A DNA stretch of 64,000 nucleotides from Microbispora hainanensis (GTDB lineage Bacteria; Actinomycetota; Actinomycetes; Streptosporangiales; Streptosporangiaceae): NCBI RefSeq assembly GCF_036186745.1, contig NZ_CP108086.1, forward strand, positions 4,960,001 through 5,024,000. Direction: 5' to 3'. The notes beneath the pieces are model-generated. The model had not been told where the DNA came from, ran no database searches, and worked only from the letters and a program-made list of their open reading frames with translations. Position numbers and translations under genes: made by a program. Below, one piece after another: positions 25,579 through 34,036 of this stretch. Position 1 is the first letter of the stretch. The number at the start of each line of letters is the position of its first letter.

Positions 25579-25921
25579 GATCCGGGACAGCTCCCCGACC
25601 GTGCGGGCGAGGTGACGGGACAGCTCGGCGCCGTCCGGGAGCCGGATCGCCCGGGGCCTGGTCCAGATCCCGATGGCGAAGGGGACGCTGCCGCACAGCC
25701 GGCCGATCACGTTCCCGCGCCAGCCGGTGACGATGAACACGCCGGCGGCCAGGAAGGCGGCGGTCACCGCGTGGACGACGGCCGAGAGGGCGAGTGAGGC
25801 CAGTTTGGCGGCCGTGTGCCGGGCCGGTCGAGTCGCCGGCCCCGTAGCCGCAGGAACCGCCTCCTGGTGTCGCGGGGGAGCAGATCGGTACGGACCTCGC
25901 CGGGGGGTGAGGAGAGGCTCA
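25573..25921 (-). pseudogene. Decayed membrane gene, possibly the N-terminal part of an M48-type peptidase
   Basis: The region between lipA and the TetR gene holds no intact gene. On the reverse strand, ATG 25921 opens a frame (MSLSSPPGEVRTDLLPRDTR) that soon runs to a stop, while another frame from about 25848 to 25573 encodes a plausible membrane segment: SLALSAVVHAVTAAFLAAGV, then RPRAIRLPDGAELSRHLA, then a stop. The order of a hydrophobic hairpin followed by RPRxxRLPxxAxxLxR is reminiscent of the segment preceding the catalytic domain in some M48 metallopeptidases, but no HExxH follows. I read this as a frameshifted, 3'-truncated remnant. The two frames could alternatively be unrelated. 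Confidence 0.35.
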
Positions 25922-25968
25922 TGCCGCGAGTATGTCCGAGGCCGTCTCATCCGGCGAGACACCGAAAA

Positions 25969-26002
25969 CTGCAATGCACTGCAAATTTGCAGTAGAGTGC
26001 AG
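25969..26002. promoter_or_regulatory. Nested dyad operator before the TetR gene
   Basis: Half-sites are arranged CTGCA-N5-CTGCA-AATT-TGCAG-N5-TGCAG, symmetrical over 34 bases, with a perfect 16-bp palindrome (ACTGCAAATTTGCAGT) at its core, 25978-25993. The last base is two bases from the TetR ATG at 26005, so bound repressor would block both transcription and translation initiation. Such placement suggests autoregulation. Confidence 0.75.
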
Positions 26003-26004
26003 CA

Positions 26005-26643
26005 ATGGCCGAGGGACTGCGGGAGCGCAAGAAGCGGCGGACCAGGCAGCACATCGCCGAGGTGGCGGTCGGGCTGTTCGTGGAGCGCGGCTTCGACAAC
26101 GTCACGATGGCCGAGGTCGCGCGGGCCGCCGAGGTGTCGGTGAACACCGTCTACAACTACTTCCAGGCGAAGGAGGACCTCGTGCTCCCGCCGGAAGAGG
26201 CGTCGCCGCGCAGGCTGGCCGACATCGTGCGGGAGCGGCCGCCGGGACGGTCGGCGGCCGGCGCGGTGCTGGACCGGCTGCGCCGGGAGATCCGCGGGCG
26301 CGAACGCTCGGTCGGGCTGAGCGCGGGATTCGGGCGCGTGCTGGAGATGATGCGGGCCGCCCCCACGCTGACCGCCCGCCTGGAGGACCTCGGCCGCCGG
26401 ATGACCGACGAGCTGGCGGCCGAGCTGGCCGAGGAGACCGGCGCGGACGCCGGCGATCCGCTGCCGCGCGTGGTCGCCTGGCACATCGGCTGCCTCCACT
26501 CGCTGGTGTACGCCGAGATCGGGCGGCGTACGACGGCGGGGGAGAGCCCGGACGCCATCGCGGACGCCGTGCTGGAGCTGCTCGACGTCGCCGAGAGCGT
26601 CCTGGGCGAGCGCGTCCGCGCCTATGCCGTACGAGAGGGATGA
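26005..26643 (+). CDS. TetR/AcrR family transcriptional repressor
   Basis: A 212-residue repressor. The N-terminal DNA-binding domain is canonical: RERKKRRTRQHIAEVAVGLF, then GFDNVTMAEVARAAEVSVNTVYNYFQAKEDLV, seen as TMAEVARAAEVSVNTVYNYF. The C-terminal helical domain binds an unknown ligand. A 34-bp dyad abuts the start codon, there is no clear ribosome binding site, and the mRNA may be leaderless or nearly so. The stop overlaps the DUF6204 gene by ATGA, so both are made from one message. Confidence 0.9.
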   Translation: MAEGLRERKKRRTRQHIAEVAVGLFVERGFDNVTMAEVARAAEVSVNTVYNYFQAKEDLVLPPEEASPRRLADIVRERPPGRSAAGAVLDRLRREIRGRERSVGLSAGFGRVLEMMRAAPTLTARLEDLGRRMTDELAAELAEETGADAGDPLPRVVAWHIGCLHSLVYAEIGRRTTAGESPDAIADAVLELLDVAESVLGERVRAYAVREG

Positions 26644-26942
26644 CCGTGTTCAGAGTGACGATCAGAGGGAAGTTCACCGGGCTCGACGACGCCGGGCGGG
26701 CGGCGGTGACGGCGGCGGGCGGCATGGGCTACACCGAGGGCGGCACGTTCACCCACGACGCGAGCGTGTCCGCCTTCACCTTCCGCTGCCAGGTGCCCGC
26801 CGGGCCGGACGACGGCGAGGACGAGGCCGCGCTGGGGGCGATGGCCGCGCTGGACGCGCACGGGCACCCGTACGAGATCCTGCACCTGGCGGTGACCGAC
26901 ATGCGGCAGATCAAGATCCGCCGGAAGGGCCGCGGCGCGTAG
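26640..26942 (+). CDS. DUF6204 family protein coupled to TetR
   Basis: A 100-residue protein beginning MTVFRVTIRGKFTGLDDAGR, typical of the DUF6204 family of small actinobacterial proteins. It looks like an alpha/beta ferredoxin-like fold with a long beta-hairpin (GGTFTHDASVSAFTFRCQV) and a basic C-terminus (MRQIKIRRKGRGA). The start overlaps the TetR stop by four bases. No activity is known; the coupling suggests a shared role with the repressor, perhaps ligand handling. Confidence 0.75.
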   Translation: MTVFRVTIRGKFTGLDDAGRAAVTAAGGMGYTEGGTFTHDASVSAFTFRCQVPAGPDDGEDEAALGAMAALDAHGHPYEILHLAVTDMRQIKIRRKGRGA

Positions 26943-26945
26943 GCG

Positions 26946-27599
26946 TCAGGCGAGGTCCTCCTCGTACAGGTCGTACGGCTCCTCGCCCAGGGCCTCGGCG
27001 AGGCGCTTTCCGGCGAACGGGATGACCTCGTCGACCATGATCCGCCGCCCGGTCTCGGCCGCGAGCGACGTGACCCCGGCGTCGTCGCCCGCGATGCGGG
27101 TGTACCAGCTCAGGTCGTTGACGCAGTTGAGCGCGAAGCCGTGCATGGTGACCCCGCCGGAGACCCGGATGCCGATCGTGCCGATCCTGCGGTCGGGCAG
27201 CCCGTGCGCGGGGTCGCCGGGCACCCACACCCCGCCGGCGCCCTCCACGCGGCGCGCCGTCAGCCCGAAGTCGGCGCAGACCTGGATCAGGACCTCCTCC
27301 AGCAACCGGATGTAGGAGGTCACGTCGCCGATGCGGATGATGGGGTAGCAGACGAGCTGCCCCGGGCCGTGCCAGGTGATCTTCCCGCCCCGGTCGACGT
27401 CGATGACCGGAGTGCCGTCGACCGGGCGCTCGTGCGGCAGCGTCCGCTTGCCCGCCGTGTAGACGGGGGCGTGCTCCAGCATGAGGCACAGGTCGGAGAT
27501 CTCGTCGGCCACCCGCCGGGCGCGCAGCCGCCGCTGCAGGGTCCACGCCTGCTCGTACGGTACGTCGACGCCGAGGCGGACGATGGCCACGCCCTTCAC
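26946..27599 (-). CDS. lipB: LipB-type octanoyltransferase homologue lacking the catalytic Cys and Lys
   Basis: LipB moves octanoyl groups from acyl carrier protein to lipoyl domains through a Cys thioester assisted by Lys. The 217-residue protein has the family core: [14 protein letters not shown], then [27 protein letters not shown] and [18 protein letters not shown]. However, the segment that should read about RK(V/I)AAIG reads RRIGTIG, so the Lys is Arg, and the segment that should read about IVPCGISDAGVTSL reads [11 protein letters not shown], a precise loss of three residues including the catalytic Cys. The GTG at 27599 was chosen because AAGGG lies about 10 bases upstream. It probably cannot perform standard octanoyl transfer. 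Three bases separate it from the convergent DUF6204 gene, and a 13-base repeat (AACGTGAAGGGCG) spans its start. Confidence 0.85.
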   Translation of the reverse strand: MKGVAIVRLGVDVPYEQAWTLQRRLRARRVADEISDLCLMLEHAPVYTAGKRTLPHERPVDGTPVIDVDRGGKITWHGPGQLVCYPIIRIGDVTSYIRLLEEVLIQVCADFGLTARRVEGAGGVWVPGDPAHGLPDRRIGTIGIRVSGGVTMHGFALNCVNDLSWYTRIAGDDAGVTSLAAETGRRIMVDEVIPFAGKRLAEALGEEPYDLYEEDLA

Positions 27600-27619
27600 G
27601 TTCCCATCGCCCTTCACGT

Positions 27620-28360
27620 TCACAGCGTAGAGGTCAGCAGCCGGGGCTCGATACGCAGCTCCTTCACTGCGGACCCGTCCCGCTCGATCCGGTAGGCGTA
27701 CCCCTGCGGGTCGGTGGTCACGGCCTGGATGAACTCGGTGCCCACGTAGTGGAGCGCCACGCCCTCGTCGGCGGCGTACCCCTCGGGCAGCTCGCCCGAC
27801 GCGACCGACTTGTGCAGCAGCGCCCGGCGCTGCGGGTCGGAGTTGTAGTGGACGCCGCACGAGTACGGCAGCAGGCCCAGGCCCTCGGCCCAGGGCCGCA
27901 GCTTCGGCCCGAACGAGTCGGTGTTGCCGCCGATGTGCCAGCACAGCGCGCCGGCGCTCTGCCCGGACAGCACGATGCCCGCCCGCCACGCCTCGGCGAA
28001 CGCCTCGTCCAGGCCGTGCAGCCGCCACAGGGCGGCGAGGTTGGCGACGCTGCCGCCGCTCACGTAGATCGCGTCCTGCTCCAGGATCCACTCGCGGGGG
28101 TCCTCGACGTTCGGCATCGGGAAGACCGTCAGGTGGCTCACCTCGACGTCCCAGCGGGCGAACGCGCCGTACATCTTGAGCAGCCAGTCGGCGTCGTCGC
28201 CGGTGGCGGTGGCGAGCAGGCCGAGCTTGGGCCGGTCCTGACCGGTGAGGTCGAGGACGTAACGCAGCAGGGCGGTCGGCTCGATGAACCCGTATCGCTC
28301 CGTCTGCCGGAACGATCCGCCTCCGATGGCGACGATGTGCGACTGCCCGATGCGGCTCAT
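27620..28360 (-). CDS. Peptidase E-like (S51) hydrolase
   Basis: A 246-residue member of the S51 dipeptidase E family, class I glutamine-amidotransferase-like fold. Visible features are [10 protein letters not shown] at the N-terminus, [15 protein letters not shown] and the nucleophile elbow [10 protein letters not shown] with the catalytic Ser. Characterised family members cleave Asp-X dipeptides or cyanophycin; this protein's substrate is not known. ATG 28360 was preferred because AGGAG lies 7 bases upstream. It is followed after 20 bases by the lipB gene and preceded by an epimerase gene, so a transcript across all three is likely. Confidence 0.85.
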   Translation of the reverse strand: MSRIGQSHIVAIGGGSFRQTERYGFIEPTALLRYVLDLTGQDRPKLGLLATATGDDADWLLKMYGAFARWDVEVSHLTVFPMPNVEDPREWILEQDAIYVSGGSVANLAALWRLHGLDEAFAEAWRAGIVLSGQSAGALCWHIGGNTDSFGPKLRPWAEGLGLLPYSCGVHYNSDPQRRALLHKSVASGELPEGYAADEGVALHYVGTEFIQAVTTDPQGYAYRIERDGSAVKELRIEPRLLTSTL

Positions 28361-28393
28361 GCCCATGCTCCTGTTCCCGGATCGAGTGACTCT

Positions 28394-29284
28394 TCAGAGT
28401 ACGGCGGCCAGCGCCTCGCCGATGGTGGGATGGGCGAACCGGTGACCGGCGTCGAGCAGCCGCCGGGGGAGCACCCGCGGACCGGCGAGCAGGGCCTCGT
28501 CCGCGAACTCCCCGAGCGCCAGGCGCAGCGCGAGACGCGGGGCGGGCAGCGGCATCGTCGGGCGGCGCAGCGCCCTGGCGAGCGCGGCGGTGTATTCGGC
28601 GTTGGTCACCGGCTCGGGAGCCGTGAGGTTCACCGGCCCGGTCAGGTGGTGCGCGAGCAGGAAGCGGACCGCGTCCACCCAGTCGGGCAGTGAGATCCAC
28701 GACGTGTACTGCCTGCCGCTGCCGAGCACGGCTCCCGCGCCCATCTTGAAGATCGGCAGCATCCGGGCGAGCGCGCCGCCCCGGCCGCTGAGCACCATCC
28801 CGCTGCGCAGCAGCGTCACCCGCACGCCCGCCTCTTCGGCGGGCGCGGTGGCGGCCTCCCAGGCGCGTGCCAGATCGGCGAGGAAGCCCGTGCCGGCCGG
28901 CGCGGACTCGTCCACGGCGCGATCCCCGGTGTCGCCGTAGAAGCCGATCGCGGAGGAGGACAGCAGCACCCGCGGCCCGCGCTCGGCGCGGGCCATCGCG
29001 GTGGCGAGGACGTGCGTGCCGCTGACCCGGCTGCCGACCAGCTCCCGCTTGTACGCCTCGGTCCACCGGCGCTCGCCGATGCCGGCGCCGGCCAGGTGGA
29101 CGACCGCGTCCGCGCCTTCGAGCGCCGCGGGGTCGAGCACGTCGCCCTCCGGGTCCCAGAAGCACTCGTCGGGCCCGGCGGGCGCGCGTCGTACGAGACG
29201 GCGCACCTGGTGCCCGTCGGCGCGCAGCGCGCTCACCAGGGCCGTTCCGAGCAGCCCCGAGGAGCCTGTCACCACTGTCGTCAT
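28394..29284 (-). CDS. TIGR01777 family NAD-dependent epimerase/oxidoreductase
   Basis: A 296-residue extended short-chain dehydrogenase of the TIGR01777 (YfcH-like) group. The dinucleotide loop [17 protein letters not shown] sits at the N-terminus, the conserved [14 protein letters not shown] and [10 protein letters not shown] follow, and the C-terminal DUF1731 part ends [11 protein letters not shown]. The YxxxK pair is not obvious, as in other members. The substrate is unknown. ATG 29284 with GGAG four bases upstream was chosen over GTG 29293. The position next to lipB and sucB matches the order in other actinobacteria (Rv2216 in M. tuberculosis, as I recall). Confidence 0.88.
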   Translation of the reverse strand: MTTVVTGSSGLLGTALVSALRADGHQVRRLVRRAPAGPDECFWDPEGDVLDPAALEGADAVVHLAGAGIGERRWTEAYKRELVGSRVSGTHVLATAMARAERGPRVLLSSSAIGFYGDTGDRAVDESAPAGTGFLADLARAWEAATAPAEEAGVRVTLLRSGMVLSGRGGALARMLPIFKMGAGAVLGSGRQYTSWISLPDWVDAVRFLLAHHLTGPVNLTAPEPVTNAEYTAALARALRRPTMPLPAPRLALRLALGEFADEALLAGPRVLPRRLLDAGHRFAHPTIGEALAAVL

Positions 29285-29317
29285 CGTCTCCACGCACGGA
29301 TCACTACCCGGAAACGA

Positions 29318-29352
29318 ACGGGGCCGCCCCGCCGAGCGCGGGACGGCCCCGT
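29318..29352 (-). terminator. sucB-lpd terminator hairpin
   Basis: Arms 29318-29332 and 29338-29352 pair over 15 bases with one wobble around a 5-base loop. It lies 40 bases beyond the sucB stop and before the epimerase gene on the same strand. Confidence 0.75.
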
Positions 29353-29392
29353 GGTGTCCGGGAGTGCGGCTCGCGCCGCCTGCGGCGTACGG

Positions 29393-30877
29393 CTACGCCA
29401 GGCCGAGCTGGGCCTCGAAACGGCCCTCCTCGAGACGGTGCTTGATCGTCGTGAGGAAGCGGGCCGCGTCGGCGCCGTCGACCAGGCGGTGGTCGTAGCT
29501 GAGCGCGAGGTACACCATCGAGCGGACCGCGATGACCTCGCCCTCCGGGGTGTCCACGACGACCGGGCGCTTGACGACCGCGCCGGTGCCCAGCATGCCG
29601 ACCTGCGGCTGGTTGAGGATCGGCGTGTCGAACAGCGCGCCCCGGCTGCCGGTGTTGGTCAGCGTGAACGTGCCGCCGGTGATCTCGTCCGGGCTCACCT
29701 TGTTGGTGCGGGTGCGCTCGGCCAGGTCGGCGATCTTCCGGGCGAGCCCGGCGATGTTGAGGTCGCCCGCGTTCTTGATCACCGGGACGAGCAGGCCGCG
29801 CTCGGTGTCGGTCGCGAAGCCGAGGTGCTCGACGTCGAAGTAGGTGACCTCGTTCGTCTCGCTGTTGATCGTCGCGTTCAGCTTCGGGTGCTGCTTGAGC
29901 GCCTCGACCGCCGCCAGGGCGAAGAACGGCATGAAGGTCAGCTTCACGCCCTCGCGCCGCTGGAACTCCTCCTTGGCCCGCTCGCGCAGGCGGGCGATGC
30001 GGGTGACGTCGACCTCGACCACGGTGGTGAGCTGGGCCGAGACCTGCAGCGACTCCACCATGCGCTTGGCGATGGTCTGCCGCAGGCGCGACATCTTCTC
30101 CGTACGGCCGCGCAGCGTGGTGTCCACCCGCACCTCCGACGCGGCGGGCGCGGCGGCGGCCGGGGCGGCGGGCGCCTGGGCCGGGGCGGGCGCCGCCTGC
30201 GGGGCCGGGGTGGCGGCAGCGGCGGCCGCGGCCTGCTCGCGCTGGACGCGGGCGGCCTCGATCACGTCCTGCTTGCGGATCCGGCCGCCGACGCCGGTGC
30301 CGGTCAGCGAGTCGAGGTCGACGCCGTGCTCGGCGGCGAGCTTGCGGACCAGCGGCGTGACGTACGGGCCCTCGCCGGACGAGGGCAGCGGGGCCGGCTC
30401 GCTCGGCTGCGCGGCCGGGGCCTGCGGAGCCGGGGCGGCGGGGGCCTGCGGGGCCGGGGCGGCCTGGGCCTGCGGAGCCGGGGCGGGCGCCGGGGGCGCC
30501 GGCGGCGTCACCACGGCGGGCGCGGGCTGCGGGATCGACGAGACCGGCGGGGCCGGCGCGGGGGCCGGAGCAGGCTCGGGCTCGGGCTGCGGAGCGGGAG
30601 CCGGAGCCGCCGGCTCGGCGGCGGCCGGAGCGGCGCCCGCCTCGGAGTCGATCAGGGCGAGCTCGGCGCCGACCTCGACCGTCTCGTCCTCAGCGACGAT
30701 GATCTTGGTGAGGTAGCCGGCGGACGGCGACGGGATCTCGGTGTCGACCTTGTCGGTCGACACCTCGAGGAGCGGCTCGTCGGCCTCGACGCGGTCGCCT
30801 TCCTTCTTCAGCCAACGGGTGACGGTGCCCTCGGTAACGCTCTCGCCGAGCTGGGGCATGGTTACGGAGACCGGCAT
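29393..30877 (-). CDS. sucB: Dihydrolipoyllysine succinyltransferase, E2 of 2-oxoglutarate dehydrogenase
   Basis: The E2 core carries acyl groups on lipoyl arms and passes them to CoA. The 494-residue protein has one lipoyl domain (residues 1-78) with the modified Lys43 in STDKVDTE, a long Ala/Pro linker (about 80-165), a peripheral subunit-binding domain with [18 protein letters not shown] near 172-190, a second Ala/Pro linker and the catalytic domain ending with the active site [16 protein letters not shown]. It may serve both 2-oxoglutarate and pyruvate complexes, as in other actinobacteria. Only one lipoyl domain is present. It is 33 bases downstream of lpd and forms one operon with it. 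Confidence 0.92.
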   Translation of the reverse strand: MPVSVTMPQLGESVTEGTVTRWLKKEGDRVEADEPLLEVSTDKVDTEIPSPSAGYLTKIIVAEDETVEVGAELALIDSEAGAAPAAAEPAAPAPAPQPEPEPAPAPAPAPPVSSIPQPAPAVVTPPAPPAPAPAPQAQAAPAPQAPAAPAPQAPAAQPSEPAPLPSSGEGPYVTPLVRKLAAEHGVDLDSLTGTGVGGRIRKQDVIEAARVQREQAAAAAAATPAPQAAPAPAQAPAAPAAAAPAASEVRVDTTLRGRTEKMSRLRQTIAKRMVESLQVSAQLTTVVEVDVTRIARLRERAKEEFQRREGVKLTFMPFFALAAVEALKQHPKLNATINSETNEVTYFDVEHLGFATDTERGLLVPVIKNAGDLNIAGLARKIADLAERTRTNKVSPDEITGGTFTLTNTGSRGALFDTPILNQPQVGMLGTGAVVKRPVVVDTPEGEVIAVRSMVYLALSYDHRLVDGADAARFLTTIKHRLEEGRFEAQLGLA

Positions 30878-30910
30878 GGTGTGTCTTCTCTCGCGTTCGC
30901 TAGGAGGGCT

Positions 30911-32290
30911 TCAGTTGTGGACGTGCAGCGGCTTGCCGGCCAGGGCCAGCATGGCCTCGCCGAGAGCCTCGGACTGCGTCGGGTGCGGGTGGATGAGCTG
31001 GGCGACGTCGACGGGCGTGGCCTCCCAGTTGAAGATCAGCTGGGCTTCCGCGATCAGCTCGCCCACCCGGCTGCCGACCATGTGGACGCCGAGCACCCGG
31101 CCGTCGCGCTCGGCGACGACCTTGACCTCGCCCTGCGTCTGCAGGATCTTGCTCCTGCCGTTGCCGGCGAGGTTGTAGCTCAGCTCGACGACGTCGTGAC
31201 CGCGCTCGCGGGCCACCGACGTGGAGATGCCCACCGAGGCGACCTCGGGCTCGGAGTAGGTGATGCGCGGCACGCCGTCGTAGTCGATCGGCACCGGGTT
31301 GAGCCCGGCGATGTGCTCGGCGACCAGGATGCCCTCGGCGAAGCCGACGTGGGCGAGCTGCAGCGTGGGGATCAGGTCGCCCACGGCGTACACGCCCGGC
31401 ACGCTGGTCTGGCAGAACTCGTTGACCAGCACGTAGCCGCGCTCCATCGCGACGCCGTTCTCCTCGTAGCCGAGGCCGGCCGAGACCGGGCCGCGGCCGA
31501 CGGCGACGAGCATGATCTCGGCGTCGAGGGTCTTGCCGTTCTCCAGGGAGACGACGACCCCGGTGTCGGTGGTCTTGACGCTCTCGAAGCGGGCGCCCAG
31601 CTCGTACTTGATGCCGCGGCGGCGGAAGGCGCGCTCCAGCAGCTTGGAGCTGGACTCGTCCTCCAGCGGCAGCAGGTGCGGCAGCGCCTCGACGATCGTG
31701 ACCTCGGCGCCGAACGAGCGCCACACGCTGGCGAACTCGACGCCGATGACGCCGCCGCCCAGGATGACGACCGAGGACGGGACGCGGTCGAGGACCAGCG
31801 CGTGGTCGCTGCTGATCACCTTCTCGCCGTCGATGTCGAGGCCGGGCAGCGACTTCGGCACCGAGCCGGTCGCCAGCACGACGTTGCGGCCCTCGTAGAC
31901 CTGGTCGCCGACCACGACGCGGCCGGGGCCGGCCAGGCGGCCCTCGCCCTCGACCACGGTGATCTTCTTGCTCTTGATGAGCCCGGCGAGACCCTTGTAG
32001 AGGCCCCCGATCACCTTGTCCTTGTACGCGTGGACGCCGGGGACGTCGATGCCCTCCAGCCGGGTGCGGACGCCGAACGACTCGCCCTCGCGAGCCTGGT
32101 CGGCGAGCTCGGCCGCGTGCAGCAGCGCCTTGGTGGGGATGCAGCCGCGGTGCAGGCACGTGCCCCCGACCTTGTCCTTCTCGATGAGGACGACGTTCAT
32201 GCCGAGCTCGGCCGCCCGCAGGGCACAGGCGTATCCACCGCTACCGCCACCTAGGACGACGATGTCGTAGGGGCCGCTGCCATCAGCCAC
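30911..32290 (-). CDS. lpdA: Dihydrolipoyl dehydrogenase (E3)
   Basis: This 459-residue flavoprotein reoxidises dihydrolipoyl groups, passing electrons through a disulfide and FAD to NAD+. The FAD-binding VVLGGGSGGYACALRA begins the protein, the redox disulfide is GGTCLHRGCIPTK, the NAD-binding loop is VVILGGGVIGVEFAS, and the C-terminal catalytic His-Glu is IHPHPTQSEALGE. GTG 32290 has AAGGAG 8 bases upstream; the frame extends further without support. It is the first gene of the lpd-sucB operon. An inverted repeat at 32319-32334 lies in its leader. Confidence 0.95.
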   Translation of the reverse strand: MADGSGPYDIVVLGGGSGGYACALRAAELGMNVVLIEKDKVGGTCLHRGCIPTKALLHAAELADQAREGESFGVRTRLEGIDVPGVHAYKDKVIGGLYKGLAGLIKSKKITVVEGEGRLAGPGRVVVGDQVYEGRNVVLATGSVPKSLPGLDIDGEKVISSDHALVLDRVPSSVVILGGGVIGVEFASVWRSFGAEVTIVEALPHLLPLEDESSSKLLERAFRRRGIKYELGARFESVKTTDTGVVVSLENGKTLDAEIMLVAVGRGPVSAGLGYEENGVAMERGYVLVNEFCQTSVPGVYAVGDLIPTLQLAHVGFAEGILVAEHIAGLNPVPIDYDGVPRITYSEPEVASVGISTSVARERGHDVVELSYNLAGNGRSKILQTQGEVKVVAERDGRVLGVHMVGSRVGELIAEAQLIFNWEATPVDVAQLIHPHPTQSEALGEAMLALAGKPLHVHN

Positions 32291-32318
32291 TGGAATGCTC
32301 CTTGGTCGTATTCGCACC

Positions 32319-32334
32319 GCCGGGTGGACCCGGC
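32319..32334. promoter_or_regulatory. Inverted repeat GCCGGGT-GG-ACCCGGC in the lpd leader
   Basis: Perfect 7-base arms separated by GG, 29 bases upstream of the lpd start codon. It could be an operator or a leader hairpin; nothing else in the 154-base gap between lpd and pepA stands out. Confidence 0.35.
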
Positions 32335-32444
32335 AGCATCTTTTCACTTGTCCTGGAAGATCGTGGCCCCGGCCCTGGCCCGCGCGGGCACGCCGCGTCG
32401 GGGCCGGCTTCCTTCTCCGAACAGCCCGCGGGGCTCTTTATCGT

Positions 32445-33965
32445 TTAAACAGCCTGCGCGGACGTGCCGTTCCCCGCGTAGCGCTCGGCGACGGCGACGA
32501 GCGTGCGGGTCATCGCGCCGGTGCCGCCCTTGGGCGTGTAGCCGTGCGGCTCGCCCTTGTTGAACGCCGGCCCGGCCATGTCCACGTGCGCCCAGCGGAC
32601 GCCCGCGGGCACGAACTCCCGCAGGAAGATGCCCGCGGCGAGCATGCTGCCCCACCGCTCGGGCTGGAGGTTGGCGATGTCGGCCACCGCGGAGTCGAGC
32701 CCCTTGCGCAGCTCGGCGGGCAGCGGCATGCCCCAGGCGGCCTCGCCCTGCTCGCCGGCGATGCGGACGATCTCCTCGCGCAGGTCGTCGTCGTTGGACA
32801 TCACGCCGGCCGTACGCCACCCGAGCGCCACGATCTGGGCGCCGGTCAGGGTGGCGACGTCGATGATCACGTCGGGCTGGTCCTCGGCGGCGCGGGCGAT
32901 GCCGTCGATCAGCACCAGGCGGCCCTCGGCGTCGGTGTCGAGCACCTCGACGGTCTTGCCACTGTAGGTGTGCAGGACGTCGGAGGGGCGCTGAGCGCTG
33001 CCCGAGGGCATGTTCTCCGCGAGGCAGAGGTAGCCGACCGCGTTGACGCGCAGGCCCAGCCGCGCGATCGCGAGGAGCGCGCCGAACACGGCTCCCGCTC
33101 CGCCCATGTCCGACTTCATCCAGTCCATGGACGCGGAGGGCTTGAGCGACAGGCCGCCGGAGTCGAAGGTGATGCCCTTGCCGACGAACGCGACCTTCCG
33201 GGTGGCCTCGGGGTGGCCGTAGGCGACGCGGACCAGGCGGGGCGGGTTGACCGAGCCCTGGCCGACGCCGATGATGCCGCCGTAGCCGTCCTCCTTGAGC
33301 CTGACCTCGTCGAGCACCTCGACCGACAGACCGGCCTCCCCCCCGGTCTCTTGGGCGATCTCGGCGAAGCGCGCGGGCCACAGGTCGGACGGCGGCGTGT
33401 TCACCAGGTCGCGGACGAGGGTGACCGAGCCGGCGAGCGTCGTCGCGTGCGCGACGGCCTCCTCCGCCCCGGCCGCGCCGGACAGCACGGTCAGCTCGCC
33501 GACGGGCGGCTTGCGGTCGCCGTTGGTGCGGTAGCGCGTGAAGTCGTAGGCGCCCAGCAGACCGCCCAGCGCCACGGCCTCCACCTCGGCGGCCGTACGG
33601 GCGGGCAGGGCGAGCGCGGCGGACGCCGTGCCGGCGAGCGAGCGGACGGCCGCTCCCGCCGCGCGGCGCAGGGTTTCCAGGTCGTAGCCGCCCTCGGCGC
33701 CGTCCTGCGGCGCGTCGCCGAGGCCCACGGCGACGGCGACGGGCGCGGGCAGCGCCCCGAGAGTGGGGATCTTCACGACCTCTTCGGCCTTGCCGGTGAA
33801 CCCCATTGTGGTGAGGATCTCGGCGAGTCGTCCGTCCAGGGCCTGGTCGAGGCCTTCGCCTCCGGGAGCCGGGCGTGGACCCTCCGGGGTCGTGTGGACG
33901 CCGATTATGAGAGCACTGGTCTCGATGGAGACCGCGTCAGATGCGTTTATGCGCACTGTGGTCAC
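32445..33965 (-). CDS. pepA: Leucyl aminopeptidase (M17)
   Basis: A 506-residue cytosolic two-metal aminopeptidase that releases N-terminal residues during peptide turnover. Metal and catalytic residues are visible in VGKGITFDSGGLSLKP and DTDAEGRLVLIDG, with the bicarbonate-site Arg in the latter; the N-terminal regulatory domain is about 160 residues. GTG 33965 was chosen on family length. It has no ribosome binding site, but TAGCAT lies 8 bases before it, suggesting a leaderless transcript. It is divergent from the GntR gene; the operator-like half-sites at 34037-34100 might affect both. Confidence 0.93.
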   Translation of the reverse strand: MTTVRINASDAVSIETSALIIGVHTTPEGPRPAPGGEGLDQALDGRLAEILTTMGFTGKAEEVVKIPTLGALPAPVAVAVGLGDAPQDGAEGGYDLETLRRAAGAAVRSLAGTASAALALPARTAAEVEAVALGGLLGAYDFTRYRTNGDRKPPVGELTVLSGAAGAEEAVAHATTLAGSVTLVRDLVNTPPSDLWPARFAEIAQETGGEAGLSVEVLDEVRLKEDGYGGIIGVGQGSVNPPRLVRVAYGHPEATRKVAFVGKGITFDSGGLSLKPSASMDWMKSDMGGAGAVFGALLAIARLGLRVNAVGYLCLAENMPSGSAQRPSDVLHTYSGKTVEVLDTDAEGRLVLIDGIARAAEDQPDVIIDVATLTGAQIVALGWRTAGVMSNDDDLREEIVRIAGEQGEAAWGMPLPAELRKGLDSAVADIANLQPERWGSMLAAGIFLREFVPAGVRWAHVDMAGPAFNKGEPHGYTPKGGTGAMTRTLVAVAERYAGNGTSAQAV

Positions 33966-33973
33966 GTGAGCCG

Positions 33974-33979
33974 ATGCTA
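33974..33979 (-). promoter_or_regulatory. Possible -10 element of a leaderless pepA transcript
   Basis: TAGCAT on the reverse strand ends 8 bases before the GTG start codon at 33965, so transcription would begin at or within a base or two of that codon. The -35 region is not clear. Confidence 0.4.
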
Positions 33980-34036
33980 GCTGGGCTGACTCGGCTACGC
34001 ATAAACGAGGGTTCATCCTACCTATCGGTAATCCCG

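Noticed and set aside
25932-26942. A 336-codon + frame ending in the DUF6204 gene
   Set aside because: The first 236 codons are an off-frame reading of TetR. The real gene begins at the ATGA overlap at 26640.
26946-29297. A 783-codon reverse frame that would fuse lipB to upstream sequence
   Set aside because: Upstream of about 27600 it is out of frame with the peptidase E and epimerase genes and encodes Arg-rich noise. lipB starts near 27599.
29012-32254. A 1080-codon open frame on the + strand
   Set aside because: It is antisense to sucB and lpdA. Its product is low-complexity and has no domain, and GC-rich codon bias commonly leaves the antisense frame open.
32425-32450. Hairpin AGCCC-GCG-GGGCT-like with T-rich tail after pepA
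   Set aside because: The T-rich side faces the + strand, where no gene ends, so it does not fit as a pepA terminator.
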